DNA of 64,000 nt from Otis tarda (lineage: Eukaryota > Chordata > Aves > Otidiformes > Otididae). Numbering within the stretch: the stretch's first letter is position 1; every line of letters begins with the position of its first letter. Positions 1-13,400 of this stretch are shown piece by piece. The stretch is taken from NCBI GenBank assembly GCA_026413225.1, contig CM048591.1, positions 69,590,052-69,654,051 on the forward strand, given 5' to 3'. Both the position numbers and the translations under genes were made by a program. The notes below the pieces were generated by a model. That model made no database searches and was not told the origin of the DNA. It worked only from the letters and a program-made list of their open reading frames with translations.

Positions 1-2164
1 TGTTTATAAGCTACCTGCATCCTCTGTTGTAGTCACCTTCTGCTCACATGGGTAAAAATGGTGGTCAGGCTGTAGCACTATGAGATTTAGTGTGCTTTGG
101 AGACTGCAGGGCAAGCTTTTAAAGCATTTAAAAGGAGAGGAAACTTCTGTGTTTGTCCTCATGGTTTTTTAGTGTCTTGCTTTTTTCAAGATTAGGAGAA
201 GGTACTCAAAGAGTTCAACAACCAGATGCTGCTGCAAAGGATATGCCTGTCCCTTTGCAGCCTCTGGCCATCTGGTCCTGCCCCTTCCCTTGCTGATGCA
301 AGTCACAGATGTATCAAAAATAACCATACAAAAATAAGTGGTTTTCTGCTTGTTTGGTTAGCACAGCTGGCTTCCTGAAAGAATAGACAAACACCAAAAC
401 TGCTTCAAAGGAGAGGGAAGATGTTCAGAGTGTGCAGACAACAAGGACTGCTCTGGAAGCAGTGAGCCATTCATGTTTACGATGCCTCACCTTTAGTACA
501 CTGTGCACTCCGAAAGCAACAGGATGCATAGCAGGGAGTAGCTTTTGAGGCCCCAAACAACACTTAATGAGTTTGGAATTGTCATTTCCTATAAATCATT
601 AGTAAAAGTACAATAGGTCTTTGTTTCTTTTGGTTCATATTTATGAGAATAATAAGAAAAAAAAACCAGCTAACTCTCACTACCTGTAAGAAACCACAAT
701 TGTTCAAGATGCTAAAAATGTTGCCTTTTATGAGAGACCAAAGTTCATGATGTTAACAGGTAAGGTTATCCTTGCTTTACCTGTACAAATCAATGTATTC
801 CCTTAGGGGAGAAAGATTAAATCTGGAAGATATTACTGTCTTCAGTAGTACTTAATTTTTATATATGAGTTTATAAATTGTGAGAGTGATCACAGGATTC
901 TTGCAAGCCTTAAAAAAGTCTTAAAAAATAAATGGAGGAAATCCTAAACCTAGGTATGCTGTATGCAGTGTCATATTGAATTTAGTTGCAGTAATTTACT
1001 GAATCCATCGCAGAAAAGGTGAAAAATGGTAAGAGTTATGAATTGTCTCCTCTGTGTTGGTGAAAGACCTTGGAGATGAATGTTTTAGGCTTTATTTCTC
1101 TCTATTTAGAAAAATTTAACTGTGCTATTTGACTTATTACAAGCATCCATTCTGAGGCAATAGTTTTCAGACATGGGCTTTTCCTTCAAATTCAAATAAA
1201 TAAACCTCACTGTGTTATCAGAAAGCTTGTTGGTCCGTCCCCTGATTTTAGGCAATTGTTTCATTTTCCAAATCTGAATTCCATAAGCTGTTGATAAATT
1301 TGATTTTTCCTGAGTGCCTTTGATTGTGCATACTAAGTATAGATGTTTCAGAATTTAATTAATAATTTTTTTTTTTTCCTGACAGCCGTGATACCTTTCT
1401 TCCACCTTAGAAAATAATGCCTTCCAATAATGGGATCAGTGGTGTTTGCTGGTCAGATCTTTCAGTCATACGGCAATGTAGCTATACTGTCCCTCCTTTA
1501 ATCTCTTACTGATTTTCATGTGTTATGTGCCATTTGTTCTGTGTATGGGAAAATTCTAAAACTTTAGTTTAGAAAAGAAGAAAAAATGGACAAGTAGAAC
1601 ATTTTCCCTGATGGGAATCTTTCCCTGAATTCCAGTGGCATTCAACTAGGCTAATAATTAGATATGGCAGAAATACCTTATTAAAAAAAAAAACCCCAAA
1701 CACCCTGGCTTCTCTCTACCCCTCTCCCTTCCCCCAGCCCACAAACTCTCTCCTCTGAGATTATGTAATTAAATAAACTTAAGTGCAGCAGAGGATTCTT
1801 TGACTAAAAGTAAAATTTAGGAGTGGGCAAAGAAGGAGCAAGATCCTGCATATTAAAAGTGAGTCACTGAGTTCTTTCCTAACAGAAGTTAAATTGACTG
1901 ATCATGTTGCATTAAGTTTGCAATACCACAGGCCTGATCTGATCTTATTCTTTAAAAGTGCATTGATGACTACAGTTGTGTGGGTTTATGTGAAATCACA
2001 TCAGATTACAGTCTGATCTAGAAATTGTAATGGAAATTAAATAATAAAATCTGAAACTATGCGTAAAATAAGCAAATGAAAAGTACCCCTTGACATGTCT
2101 TCTTTGGAACATTAAAAATGTAAAAATGCAGTATGATCTTTAAGTGGGTAGACTCTTTTTTTCT
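1..2164. other. EPB41L4A: Intron of EPB41L4A, upstream part (no feature seen)
   Basis: AT-rich unique-looking sequence without a supported exon, repeat or RNA gene. The FERM exon that should precede the one at 7,398 (expected to end in a Gly-Lys-Asp-like peptide) was looked for and not found here, so the intron probably begins left of the window. Confidence 0.6.
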
Positions 2165-2167
2165 GGT

Positions 2168-2530
2168 TGCTAGAGGAGCAAAAGCGATATAGTTCAAGTG
2201 GGCAGTGATGAAATTGCACAGAGAAGCCTACGAAATATGAAAAGAGATTTCAGGGGTTTAGGGCGTTTGGTTCAAGGAGCAGGAGCTCAAGTGATCTTCT
2301 GTTCTATACCTTCAGGGTCAGCGAGCGGCACGGAGTGGGCTTGGAAAGTTCCATTAATGAATAATTGGCTTAGAGGCTGGTGTCGAGAGAGAAACTTTGG
2401 GTTCTTTGATCATGGGGCAGTTTACTCGGCCCCTGGCCTGTCTTCTGTTTGTGGAACCCACCTTTCTTACAGGGGGCAACGAATCCTAGCACAGGAGCTG
2501 GCGGGGCTTATCGAGAGATCTTTAAACTAG
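2168..2530 (+). pseudogene. CR1 ORF1, 3' fragment (esterase domain)
   Basis: This encodes the C-terminal part of CR1 ORF1. Homology starts upstream of the first ATG (2,198), with codons for Asp-Ile-Val-Gln-Val-Gly-Ser-Asp. It ends in FFDHGAVYSAPGL, then GTHLSYRG and LIERSLN-stop. The GTHLS histidine is the expected catalytic His of the SGNH/GDSL-like esterase found in CR1 ORF1. The N-terminal half, with the nucleophile Ser, is missing because the element is 5'-truncated. ORF1's end overlaps the open ORF2 frame, a compact arrangement normal for this family. It has no host function that I can see. Confidence 0.85.
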
Positions 2531-3726
2531 CTACGAAGGGGGAAGGGGACAAAACAAGGCCCTCAAGGGAAGAGCCCAGGGGAACGGTGCTCGATCTGGG
2601 GCTGAGGCAGCTGTCTCGGCTGAAGTGCATGTACACGAATGCACGCAGCATGAGTAACAAGCAGGAGGAGCTGGAAGCGATTGTGCGGCAGGATAACTAT
2701 GACCTGGTTGCCATTACTGAAACGTGGTGGGACCACTCCCACGACTGGAGTGCTGCGATGGAAGGCTACAAGCTCTTCAGAAGGGGTAGACGAGGAAGGA
2801 AGGGTGGTGGTGTGGCCCTTTATATTAAAGACTATTTTGATGTTGAAGAGCTTGGGGTTGGGAATGATACAGTTGAGTGTCTATGGATAAGGATAAGAGG
2901 AAAGGCCTGTAGGGGTGACATCGTGGTGGGGGTCTGTTATAGACCACCTAATCAGGATGAAGAGAAGGACGAGGCGTTCTATGAGCAGCTTGAGCGAGTC
3001 GCGCAATCGCCAGCACTCGTTCTTGTGGGAGACTTCAACTTCCCTGATCCATGCTGGGAATATCATACAGCGCAGAGGAAACAGTCCAAAAGGTTCCTAG
3101 AGGGTGTGGAAGACAGTTTCCTTATGCAGCTGGTACGAGAGCCTACCAGGGGTGGTGCCCTGATTGACCTGCTCTTTGCTAATAGAGAAGGTCTGGTGGG
3201 AGACGTGAAGGTTGGGCACTGTCTTGGGCAGAGCGACCATGAAATTGTAGAATTCTCTATTCTTGGAGATGTCAGAAGGATCACTAGCAGAACGGCTATC
3301 CTGAACTTCAAGAGGGCGGACTTTGACTTGTTCAGGACGCTTGTTGCGAGGGTCCCTTGGGAGTCGCTCCTTAAGGGTAAAGGGGTCCAGGAAGCCTGGA
3401 CGCTCCTCAAGATGGAGATCTTAAAGGCACAAGAACAGGCTGTTCCTGAATGCCGTAAGGCGAGCCGTAGGGGAAGAAGACCGGTGTGGATGAACCGGGA
3501 ACTATTGTTGAGGCTCCGGAAGAAAAAGAGAGTCTATGTCCTCTGGAAGAAGGGACAGGCTACTTGGGGAGATTACAAAGAAGTTTCTAAGGTATGCAGG
3601 GAGGAAGTTAGGAAGGCAAAAGCTCAGCATGAACTCAGATTGGCCACTGCAGTAAAAGAGAACAAGAAATCCTTTTACAAATATATCAGTGGTAAGAGAA
3701 GAAATAAGGAGAATTTACACCCTTGA
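2449..3726 (+). pseudogene. CR1 ORF2, endonuclease part
   Basis: A 425-residue open frame carrying the apurinic/apyrimidinic-type endonuclease that nicks target DNA for CR1 insertion. Key motifs are present: YTNARS (from residue 62), TETWW with Glu91, GDFN with Asp195 and Asn197, and SDHEIVEF with Asp263 and His264. A basic linker follows ([17 protein letters not shown]) before the frame is lost. Homology to the endonuclease starts around residue 55, so the ATG at 2,449 is only the first in-frame Met and not a proven start. The reverse transcriptase continues in another frame from about 3,700, showing one frame break at the linker. Confidence 0.92.
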
Positions 3727-5230
3727 TGCAGCGGGGAATGTGATCACTGAGGATAAGGAGAAGGCTGAGGTCCTCAACGCCTTCTTTACTTCTGCCTTTA
3801 ATAGGCAGATCAGTTATCCTCAGGGCACTTTATGCCCTAATCTGGAAGTCTGGGATGCCAGGCCGATTACACCCCCTGTGGTACAGGTGGAGACAGTTAG
3901 AGAGCTCCTTCTCCATCTGGACTGCCACAAGTCCATGGGACCGGATGGGCTCCATCCTAGGGTGCTAAGGGAGTTGGTGGGGGTGATTGCCGAGCCGCTC
4001 TCGGCCATCTACCAGCGCTCCTGGTTATCTGGGGAGGTCCCGGAGGACTGGAGGCTTGCCGACGTGACTCCCATCTACAAGAAGGGCCGTAAGGAGGATC
4101 CGGGGAACTACAGGCCTGTCAGCCTGACCTCAGTACCCGGGAAAGTTATGGAGCAAATCATCTTGGGTGAGATCACTCGGCATATGAGTGGCATCCAGGG
4201 GATCAGGCCCAGCCAGCACGGGTTCACGAAAGGCAGGTCGTGCTTGACCAACCTCATTTCCTTTTACGACTGGGTGACCAGACTGGTGGATGAGGGAAAG
4301 GCTGTTGATGTGGTCTACCTGGACTTCAGCAAAGCCTTTGACACGGTCTCTCACAGTATTCTCCTAGGGAAACTGGCTGCCTGTGGACTGGGTAGGTATA
4401 CCCTTCTTTGGATAAAGAACTGGCTAGGGAGCCGTGCCCAGCGGGTAGTAGTTAATGGAGTCAAGTCCAGCTGGCAGCCTGTTACAAGTGGTGTCCCCCA
4501 GGGGTCGGTACTTGGGCCCATCTTGTTCAATATCTTTATTGATGACCTAGACGAGGGGATTGAGTGTACCCTCACTAAGTTTGCAGATGACACCAAGTTG
4601 GGTGGCGGTGTTGATCTGCCTGAGGGTAGGGAGGCCCTTCAGAGGGATCTGGACAGGCTGGATCGCTGGGCTGAGCTGAATGGGATGAGGTTCAACAAGG
4701 CCAAGTGTCGGGTCCTGCACTTTGGCCACAACAACCCCATGCAGCGCTATAGGCTCGGAGCTGAGTGGCTGGAGGATTGTGAAGAGGAAAGGGACCTGGG
4801 GGTCTTGGTTGATGCTCAGCTGAACATGAGCCGACAGTGTGCCCAGGTGGCCAAGAGGGCCAACGGCATCCTGGCCTGCATTAGAAATAGTGTGGCCAGC
4901 AGGAGCAGGGAGGTAATCATACCCCTGTATTCGGCACTGGTGAGGCCGCACCTCGAGTATTGTGTTCAGTTTCGGGCCCCTCACTACAAGAAAGACATTG
5001 AAGCCCTGGAACGTGTCCAGAGAAGGGCAACAAAGCTGGTGAGGGGTCTGGAGCACAAGTCTTATGAGGAGCGGCTGAGAGAGTTGGGATTGTTTAGTCT
5101 GGAGAAGAGGAGGCTCAGGGGAGACCTCATTGCACTCTATAGCTTCCTGAAGGCAGGGGTTTGGCCTCTTCTTCCAGGCAACAAGCAGGACCCGAAGAAA
5201 TGGCCACAAGTTGTACCAAAAGAGGTTTAG
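3689..5230 (+). pseudogene. CR1 ORF2, reverse transcriptase part
   Basis: A 513-residue open frame holding the CR1 reverse transcriptase. Landmarks are [31 protein letters not shown] (motif A, Asp212 and Asp218), [10 protein letters not shown] (motif B), and FADDTKLGG with the catalytic Asp300-Asp301 pair. The distal part runs to [20 protein letters not shown]. The end of the listed frame after about 5,160 is out of frame: the family's usual ending ([29 protein letters not shown], then LQDMV-stop) reads in another frame up to 5,366. Apart from that, no stops interrupt the domain. Its ATG is not a true start. Confidence 0.93.
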
Positions 5231-5366
5231 ATTGGACGTGAGGAAAAGCTTTTTCTCTCAAAGAGTGGTCAGGCACTGGAATGGCCTGCCCAGGGAGGTG
5301 GTGGAGTCGCTGTCCCTGGCAGTGTTCAAGAGGCGGCTTGATGAGAAGCTACAAGATATGGTTTAG
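5175..5366 (+). pseudogene. CR1 ORF2, C-terminal segment in third frame
   Basis: This is the conserved CR1 C-terminus ([40 protein letters not shown]-stop), open in a frame different from the reverse transcriptase. It marks the second frame break of the element near 5,155-5,175. Confidence 0.8.
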
Positions 5367-5463
5367 TAGCTGTGACAGCAATGGTAGTGGGAAGACGGTT
5401 GGACTAGATGATCTTATAGGTCCCATCCAACCATGTGATTCTATGATTCTATGATTCTATGAT

Positions 5464-7397
5464 AGTAACTCTTGAAAATTCTAGTATAAACAGGTTTTTC
5501 TCCTTGACAATCTTCAAGATTCTGCAGGAATATTTTTTAATTTTCTCCCCAGTTACTTAGATTGTTTTTCCTGTTTTAGAAGACATTCAGTTTTTAAGAT
5601 TCTGATTTTACTTTTTATAAATTAAACTTATTTTTGCTGCAAGTTAAACCCTTATGAATCCTGCAGAAAGATTCAGATCCTTAACAAGCCTGAAATTGTA
5701 TTTTAAGGAACTGTAGGAATATATTTATGGGAATAATCTACTATAGAACCATTTTATGGTATGCATAAAGATCTCAGATAAATTCTAATTTTCAGCATTC
5801 TCTGTGGCTGTCTGGCTTACTGTGCTCCTCTTTCTTTCTGTGATGCCCTCGAGAGGAAAATATGCTTTTGAGAGAAGACTAGAGGATGATTTTCATTCTG
5901 AAATTCCATGGGACATTTTCAGCCAGCCATTAAACTAACCAAGATAATCCATGGGAGAAAATAAGCTCATGTGTGTATGTCTCTGGCTTGTTGTTTAGGT
6001 GGCGTTTTGTTTTTGGTGGTGTTTTGGTTTTTTTTTTGTCAGGGAGTAAAATCTCAATTATTCTAACCACAAGTGCAGAGTTCTGTCATTTTTACTGTTA
6101 TTTGTTTCAAGGTAGAGGAAAGGCTGCTTGTGATTTTGTGAGGCTGTCTGACAGCTGTTAATTGAGATATAGGGTTTTTTTTTTGTTAGAGGTGAAATTT
6201 TGAACTCTAGAGAACATACTGAATTGGTTCACTGTTTGCAAGATGCTTGCAGGTCACTATACCTCATTAAATGAAGAGCATGTATGCATGGCATTGCAGA
6301 AGTATAATTAACACAAGGACATCCATTTCCTAAAATCAGCTGCCAAAAGTGCTATGAATCATAGCTCCTTTGTAATTCATGTATGAGGGAAATGGTTTTA
6401 AGACTCACTTTTTTTTACAAATGGGACTGTACCATGCTGGGGATTCACACTGAAGACAGTGGGACTCCTCATTCTTTGTGCAAATCATACATACAAAACC
6501 GAGCCCTTAAGTTTACTGAGTGACAAATACATGGAAGTGTATTTTGTGTGAATATATTTGAATGTTTAGCATGTTCGAAACAAGCGGTGTGATGTGTTAC
6601 TTCTTCTTGTCTTTTGGAAGTATTTTATAGTTTGTATATATGTGTCTTCTCTTTCATCTCTCTCTGTCTTCTTCTGGTGTCTGCTGTACTGACTACCAAT
6701 TACCAGTGAATAGGTTTTAAGCTTTGAATATTATTTTTGTTGTTTTTGTTAAGAGATTTTTAAGGTGGATTTTATGGCTTTTACCTATGACCTTTTCCCT
6801 AGTATTTTTAATTATTCTGAAGTTAGCTGATTTTTTTTAAAAAAATCTTCCCTTCCCCTCATCTCCAGTTTTACTTTGGCTCTTCTCTTCATGTACGTTT
6901 TGTGCATTTTTTTTCTCTGTGTTGTTTCTTCGTATTAGTTTATTACAAATATTTTGTTTCTTTACTTCATTTGTTCATGCCTTTTTGTATACCATTAAAT
7001 AGAGCCTTGGGAATACAGTTTTGCTTGACATCTGAGAAGCACTTTCAGAAAACATCAGAAACATACTATTTAAAAAAAACCTGTGCTTTTTAAATAGGAA
7101 AAAAGCTGACATCTATGAACCATAATGAGGGAACAGAAGTGTTTCAGTAATCTCCTTTCTCTTCCATTTTTCTGTATCTAAGAAATTGATTCTTTAAATA
7201 ATTGTTTTCAGGCAATGAGAAACCAAAAAGAAAACCTCTTTTAAATGAAGAATTCTACAGAATTATAAAACCAGCTTTTCTTCATACTTACGTCTTTTCT
7301 TATGTGCATTGATACGAGATGGTTGGTTCTTGTGTTCAGTAAATGAAGATTGACTTCACTGTCAGAATCCCTCATAACAATATTGATTTGTTTTCAG
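5464..7397. other. EPB41L4A: Intron of EPB41L4A, after CR1 (no feature seen)
   Basis: AT-rich unique-looking intron sequence with several T tracts. Small open frames here show no family resemblance. Confidence 0.55.
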
Positions 7398-7489
7398 TGC
7401 AATGAAACTTCCTTCTTTTTTGAAGCACGTAACAAGATCACATGCAAACATCTCTGGAAATGCTGTGTAGAACATCATACATTTTTCAG
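7398..7489 (+). CDS. EPB41L4A: EPB41L4A exon (FERM C-lobe)
   Basis: 92 nt, phase 0 to 2, between tttcag and gtgagt. It encodes [13 protein letters not shown], then CKHLWKC and EHHTFF. This is the last beta-sheet and helix of the PH-like F3 lobe, the best conserved part of band 4.1 FERM domains. Confidence 0.95.
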
Positions 7490-10400
7490 GTGAGTGATGC
7501 AGAAGTTGTTGTTTCATTACCAAAAGGAGGGAGGCTACATTGAGTAAGAACCTTGTTACACCTAAAGAGTGGTGTAAGACTTTCTGCCTGGAAACATGAT
7601 TTCTCTCTTGATTATAGAAGGTTTTAAAATACCAATGCCTTCCCTTTTCTTACAATGATGTGAAACAATGATTTTAAAATTGGGTAGTTTGATGGTTTCT
7701 TTTGTCTTCGAATTCTTTTCAAAACAGTATCTCAGGTTGCATAAAGTAGGCTTTTACAGAAGCATCAGCAAATGTATATGGCAGGATTTAAGCTGCCATT
7801 TTTACACATTTAATAATCAAATTTTCTACAGTAGCATTGACTTAACTGAGACCTTTGGATTCAGACATTACCATTTCCTACAATCCTCAGCAATTTTGTT
7901 TTTTTCATAGAAAGACTCATTGAAATTCCATAATGTTTTGCTTACTTATTGAAGTGTGTAAAATGTTTCCAGTATTACACACCTCAAAACACTTTCTTTA
8001 ATCTTGCAAAAACACTAGAAGAAATGTACAAGAGTGTCCGGCTAGGGATTGGCTGATAGGATGCTTTGGATTGTCTTTAGCAGTGTTGTAAATGAGTAAG
8101 CTCAGAATCCCTCCTGCAGTCTCATTACAAGGGCATAATGTCTTTGCTTGCTTATGTGATATATTAAGCAAAAGGGTGCTGCTGCGAGTATTTTACAGTA
8201 GACTCTGAAATAATGAGATGTGTAGCCAAAAGAGGAGGGCACAAACATGTGGCTTTGTGGAGCTCTCAACCCCATGAGAGTCTGCCTTGGAGAAAGGGAT
8301 GAAGAGGAAGTAGCAGATAATTATTTTTTTGAACCTAAAGTTTGTATTTTTTTTCAGTTTTCTTGATAAGGCAACTGCAATTGAGACCTGTGTGTGTAAC
8401 TTACTCTCGTTTTATTTTTCAAATTACATAGAGTGCCAGAGCATGAGTCAAACTCTCTGTCAAGAAAATTCAGCAAGTTTGGATCCATAGGTTATAAACA
8501 TCGGTACAGGTAAATTTATTTCATTGTTTAAACTTCAGTTAATTCCTTCTTTATTCCTTCTTTTCTTCTCTTTTCTTCCAGTGAAAGAAAAACCCCACCT
8601 AGCCTGTGACTCAGAGCAGTTCTGCTGACAAAGCATGAATCAGGGCCATTTTAACAGACTCTCTTTCGTAGTCTAGCAGTTTAGGGACAAAAGTGAGCTA
8701 CTTCTCATTCTCCAGATCCCTAGAGTTGGCGGAGGCCTGCTGTAGCCTGTAGTGAAAGTGAGAGCAGTCTTGGCAATGTTTTAAGTCAAAAATCTCCTCC
8801 TAAGTTCTGAAATTATGTTCATGTCCTAAAGAGTTTTTCCTGACAACTGAGTAATACCAAAACAAGGGAGGCATGTTGGCTGCTGCCCTTCTTCTGGGAA
8901 TTAGCAAAGGGTTGGTGCAAAGAAGTGTATAAAATCTGTAACTGTGACACTCTTCTTTACAATTGCAGTTGAGCTATAGCAGTGACTCTCAATCTGAATG
9001 GTTATGTCTAATCCTGTAGCAATACTACTGGTGCAGTGCTGTTGATTTAAGAATGAAAATGAGGGGAGGTCTGAAGGGAGGTGGGTACATCTTTTCTAAC
9101 TGGAATAGCTGGCAAAATTGGGTAAGTGTTCAAGGCTGCAAGATTTTGTCATAGTTTAGCCCCACTGAGGACCACGCTATGCACTCTCACTCACTCTCCT
9201 CACCGTCTGAGGGAACAGGGGAGAGATAATATAACAAAAAGGCGTAAGGTTTGACAGAAGGAGAGGGAGAGATCATTCAAGTTACTGTTACAGACAAAAC
9301 AGACTTGACTTGAGGGAAACGATTTATTAATTATTATTATTATTATTGATAAAACCAAAGCAGGATAATGAGAAAGAGAACAAAAACAACTTCCCCCGAC
9401 TTGTCCCTCTTCCCAGGCTTAACTTAATTTCAACTATCGCTACTTCTTTCCCCCCTCAAGTGGCACAGGAGAGGAATAGGGAATGGGGGTTGCAGTCAGT
9501 TCATCACATGTTGTTCTCTGCGGCTCCGTCCTCCTCAGGGGAAGAACTCCTCACATTCCTCCCCTGCTCCAGTGTGGGGTCCCTCCCATGGGCTGCAGTC
9601 CTTCACAAACTGCTCTGGCGCAGCTCACTTTTTCCACTGGGCGCAGTCCGTCCAGAATGGCTGCCCCAGCGGCCCCTCCATGGGCCACAGCCTCCTTCAG
9701 GCATCCACCTGCCCCGGCGTGGGGTCTCTCCCGGGCTGCAGGTGGATCTCTGCTCCTGCGTGGGCCTCCATGGGCTGCAGGGGCACAGCCGGCCTCACCA
9801 TGGGCTGCACCTTGGGCTGCAGGGGAATCTCTGCCAGGAGCAGCATTACTGCTCCCCCTCCTTCTTCACTGACCTTGGCATCTGCAGCTGTTCCTCTCAC
9901 AAGAAATTCTTCACAATTCTTCACAAGAGTCAGACGCCTCTCAGGTTCTCTTCACATCTCCTCTCCACTTCTTGCAGCCGGGCTGGGCGGAGTTGGGCCC
10001 AGATGGCCACCCAGTGGGAGGCCAGAGACTGAGGGCCGCAAGGCCGACAAGGCTCGCGCCTCCCCCTCTCTGCTTCCACTTCTGCTTTGTCTCTTTTTTT
10101 TATTTTTCCCCTTCTCAAATATGTTATCACAGAGGTATTATCATTGTCACCAATTGTCTCAGCCCTGGCCAGCAGCAGATCTGCCCTAGACCCAGCCGAG
10201 TCCACCAGCCAAAGGGGAAAATTCTAGCAGCTTCTTACAGAAGCTGCCACCGTAGCCCCCCTGCTACACAAAACCAGCACAGCCTTGAGAGATGCAGTAA
10301 ACTTCAGAATAAGGATGTGCAGGGAGCACTTATTCTCGATTTTAGCTTGAGTTAATCAAGTAGACAGTTTGACATAAAGGGCAGTTAATACTGTGATACA

Positions 10401-13400
10401 GAGGAAGATGTGGTAGGAAGAGTGGGTTTAAGATCCTCCACCTGCTATGCCACAAATGCCAAATATAGAATGTAGTTAAAATTGTAAGATGTCAGAAATC
10501 TAATCGTTTTTACTGAATTTTGTGGAAGCTTTCAGTTTTTAAGTCTGTTGAAATGACAGAGTCTTTCTCTAATGAGTAAGGCACTTGATTTGGCAATTAA
10601 AGACTATTGTTTTAAATGCAGTTTTAAATGCACATTGGCTGAGCAATTCTGAGCAAATAATTTATGGTCTGATTTTTAGAATAGCTTTAGAGTTGCATAT
10701 CCAGTGAACCTGAAAGGGAAGGTGGAAAGCCGCAAATCAAAACCACATCTGAAAGCCAGGCTCCTTTCTTTTTTCATTTTTCATTTTCCCTGTTGGTCAA
10801 GCGTGGATAAAAATAGTTTTTCATCTTTTGTAGTTATTTTGAGGCTGCTGGGTGAAAAGGCCCTATTTACTGTAATGGCAAGTTCTAGAGGGTTTTTTTT
10901 TGCCATGGCCTGCAAATATACCAGGTTTGTTTAGGTTTATTTTTGGCTTGTCTATCTGTCTCTCCTTCCTGTCTATATTTTCACCATCACTCAAGAAATA
11001 CATGGATCATGATGGGTAGGCTTACAATGATTAGTTAGGCAGTTCTTTGTCACTGCCTCTTAGGAAGACTTTTCTAAAACAAACAAAAAAAAACCCCATA
11101 ACCCCCAATTTCTCTAGCACCTCCTGGGTTAGAGTTAGTACCTGTGGTAGGTGCTAATAGCACTGTGTAATAGTAGCTCTATTACACTTGTCATCAGTCA
11201 GTCAGAATTCATAGTCAGCTCTCTGTTACCCTTGGATGTAAGGTTTTGCTTTTAAGGAAGGTGTTACTGATGGAGAGACAACTATGCCAATGTTGAGCCT
11301 GAGTTCGTGTGACTGAATGTAGACTGTCTCCAGCCAGAATCACTGGTCTGTTTCTGTCCCATCTTCTTCAGTGTGTTTCATAATAATCCAGGTTATTTGG
11401 GTTATGACATCTGGCATGATCCAGCTTCTTTTTACTGTAGCTAATAGGGGAATGCTTGTACTGCCTTTGAGGTTTCTAATTGAATCCTGACCCATATAAC
11501 CCCATCTATGAAACCAGATAGGAGTTCAGTGGATTCCTGCCAGAGTACTGCAGATGAGAATTTCCTCTGTTGGACCATTTCAGCAGGTTGGAGCAAGACA
11601 CTGGTACTGAGGAGGAGAAAGCTTTGTATTTACCAGGGCCTTTCAATCAATTTTTAAAAAGCACCGTGAAGCAGTTAACTACGTTTACGTTATTTCTGCT
11701 AGTGGTGCATTTAAGTTCATCTTTCTTTTTTAATAAGTTTCAAGGGTGATCTGTGATATGGATTGCCATGTTGGGATGATGGTCATTGCTGGCAGCTATG
11801 TTTATAATGTTAGTTTTGTCTAGAACACATTAAAGTATGGATTTCCTTCTAGAATGAACTGTTCCCTGTTTTGCTGCAGGGGTTCTTGAGGACTCCCCCT
11901 GGCCTGAGTGCATGTTATCCTAAATGTGGGCTGTGACATCTAGTTGCACCATATTGATTGTACAGTGTTAATGATAAGTGGCGATAATCATTTGGTCTTT
12001 GGCTTCTTAACTCTTGTCTTGGAATTCAGAGCAGCAGTAACAGCATTTTCGTGTACTTCGAGAATCTTCTCTTTGCTTATCTATCAGCTTTGATTGTTTT
12101 CCCTCTTTGCCTTTGGTCCCTGTTGTAGCACCAAAAGCAGTGACAGTGTTGTGTATCTGTATACATTATTAGCTCAAAGCAGAAACCATAATCCCACCAT
12201 TTGACTGTGTATGTAAGGGAACCATAATATTATCTTTTGGGTTTTATATTTATTTATTTTTTTAATCTGGGTACTTCTAGTTAGGTGGCAGACAGTTTTC
12301 AGGAAAGCATTTTCCTTGTCTTGAGATTAGATGCTTTGATTAATATGTGGAGGTGTTAGTGTGAGTGGAAGGTCTTCTCCCCAGATGTTTTGTTAAAACT
12401 GCTTCTGGAATTTGCAAGACTGGCATGACTGCCAAACTTAGAAGTTGAGTAGAATTGTTTTCTGGCTGACTTAGGAAGAAAAAAAAAATTAAACTGAATA
12501 TCAAAACCCAGCATTACTGTGATGTAACGTTAGAATTTGTTTTTTTTTTTTTTTCCCTTCAGTTTTTCTGCAAATTTAGAGAAGATAAAAATTCTGCAGT
12601 GTTATCTACACCTATGGGGCTTTGGTGAAAATAGAGTCATCCTACTGCAGTCTATTCGCATAACTCAAAAAATCTACATAGATGGTGCCTGTATAGTTGC
12701 TTGGCATGTGCTAGTATTATACCTATTTACTTCTAAGTCATTGAACTGCAAGTGTTCGGGCAACTGGGAGTTAATACTAACAATTAATTCTTTTGTGTAG
12801 TGAGTTTCCAGAAGCAAACATGGAGTTTTGGGGAGCAATATGAGGCCTGTTTTACATTTGTTATGAACACTTTATTTTGGTTAGTCACATGGAGAGGAAC
12901 ATTAAAATGAGCATAAAAGAATTTATGTAAACTTAATAATGTATTTATATTGTGCATTGAAAAAGAGCCTTACTATAAATAGAAATCAGGACTTCTACTC
13001 AATTGATTATCATTTGGGCCTGCTAGTGAGAGTACTTTATTAGAGTTTGCTTTGCATGGGGTTTTCCATGCCTTTCGGGTTGTCATTCTGCAGGGCAGAG
13101 AAGCAGCCATTTACTGACTGTGACTGAACAATGTTAAATAAGTGTTTTCCTGAGATAAAACCTTGCAGGAAGAATTAAGGAAATAATAAGATTATTTAAG
13201 AAAGTCTTATGTTAGAATATTTGAGGTTACAAAAGGTCACACCAACTTAGCCCCTTCCTAGTAAAACAGCATTTTGTTTTAGTTGCTTACCTCCTCCTGA
13301 AAATACCCAGTAGAGAAGAGATTGGCACAAACTGTTTACGATTCTGTCAACAACTAATTCAAATCAGAAGTCAGGTTAGTGCTCTCTGTGCAGGAGAGCC

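Larger units (their letters stand above)
2165..5463 (+). mobile_element. CR1 LINE, 5'-truncated, nearly complete EN-RT
   Basis: A non-LTR retrotransposon of the avian CR1 clade in the first EPB41L4A intron of the window, in the gene's orientation. Visible in order are the 3' part of ORF1 (SGNH-esterase-like), the AP-endonuclease, the reverse transcriptase, a C-terminal segment, and a short 3'UTR ending in three ATTCTATG-type octamers with no poly(A) tail, as is typical of CR1. It starts inside ORF1, the usual result of incomplete reverse transcription. ORF2 is spread over three frames by two breaks (about 3,700-3,730 and 5,155-5,175), but each segment is free of internal stops, suggesting a fairly young insertion. 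The exact 5' boundary is uncertain by about 10 bases. Confidence 0.95.

Noticed and set aside
1060-1085. Peptide-like match to a preceding FERM exon
   Set aside because: No acceptor and donor pair in phase, and the expected peptide is absent.
9346-10355. Several long overlapping open frames on both strands
   Set aside because: They lie in the GC-rich repeat block of an ERV LTR and show no protein family; a by-product of composition.
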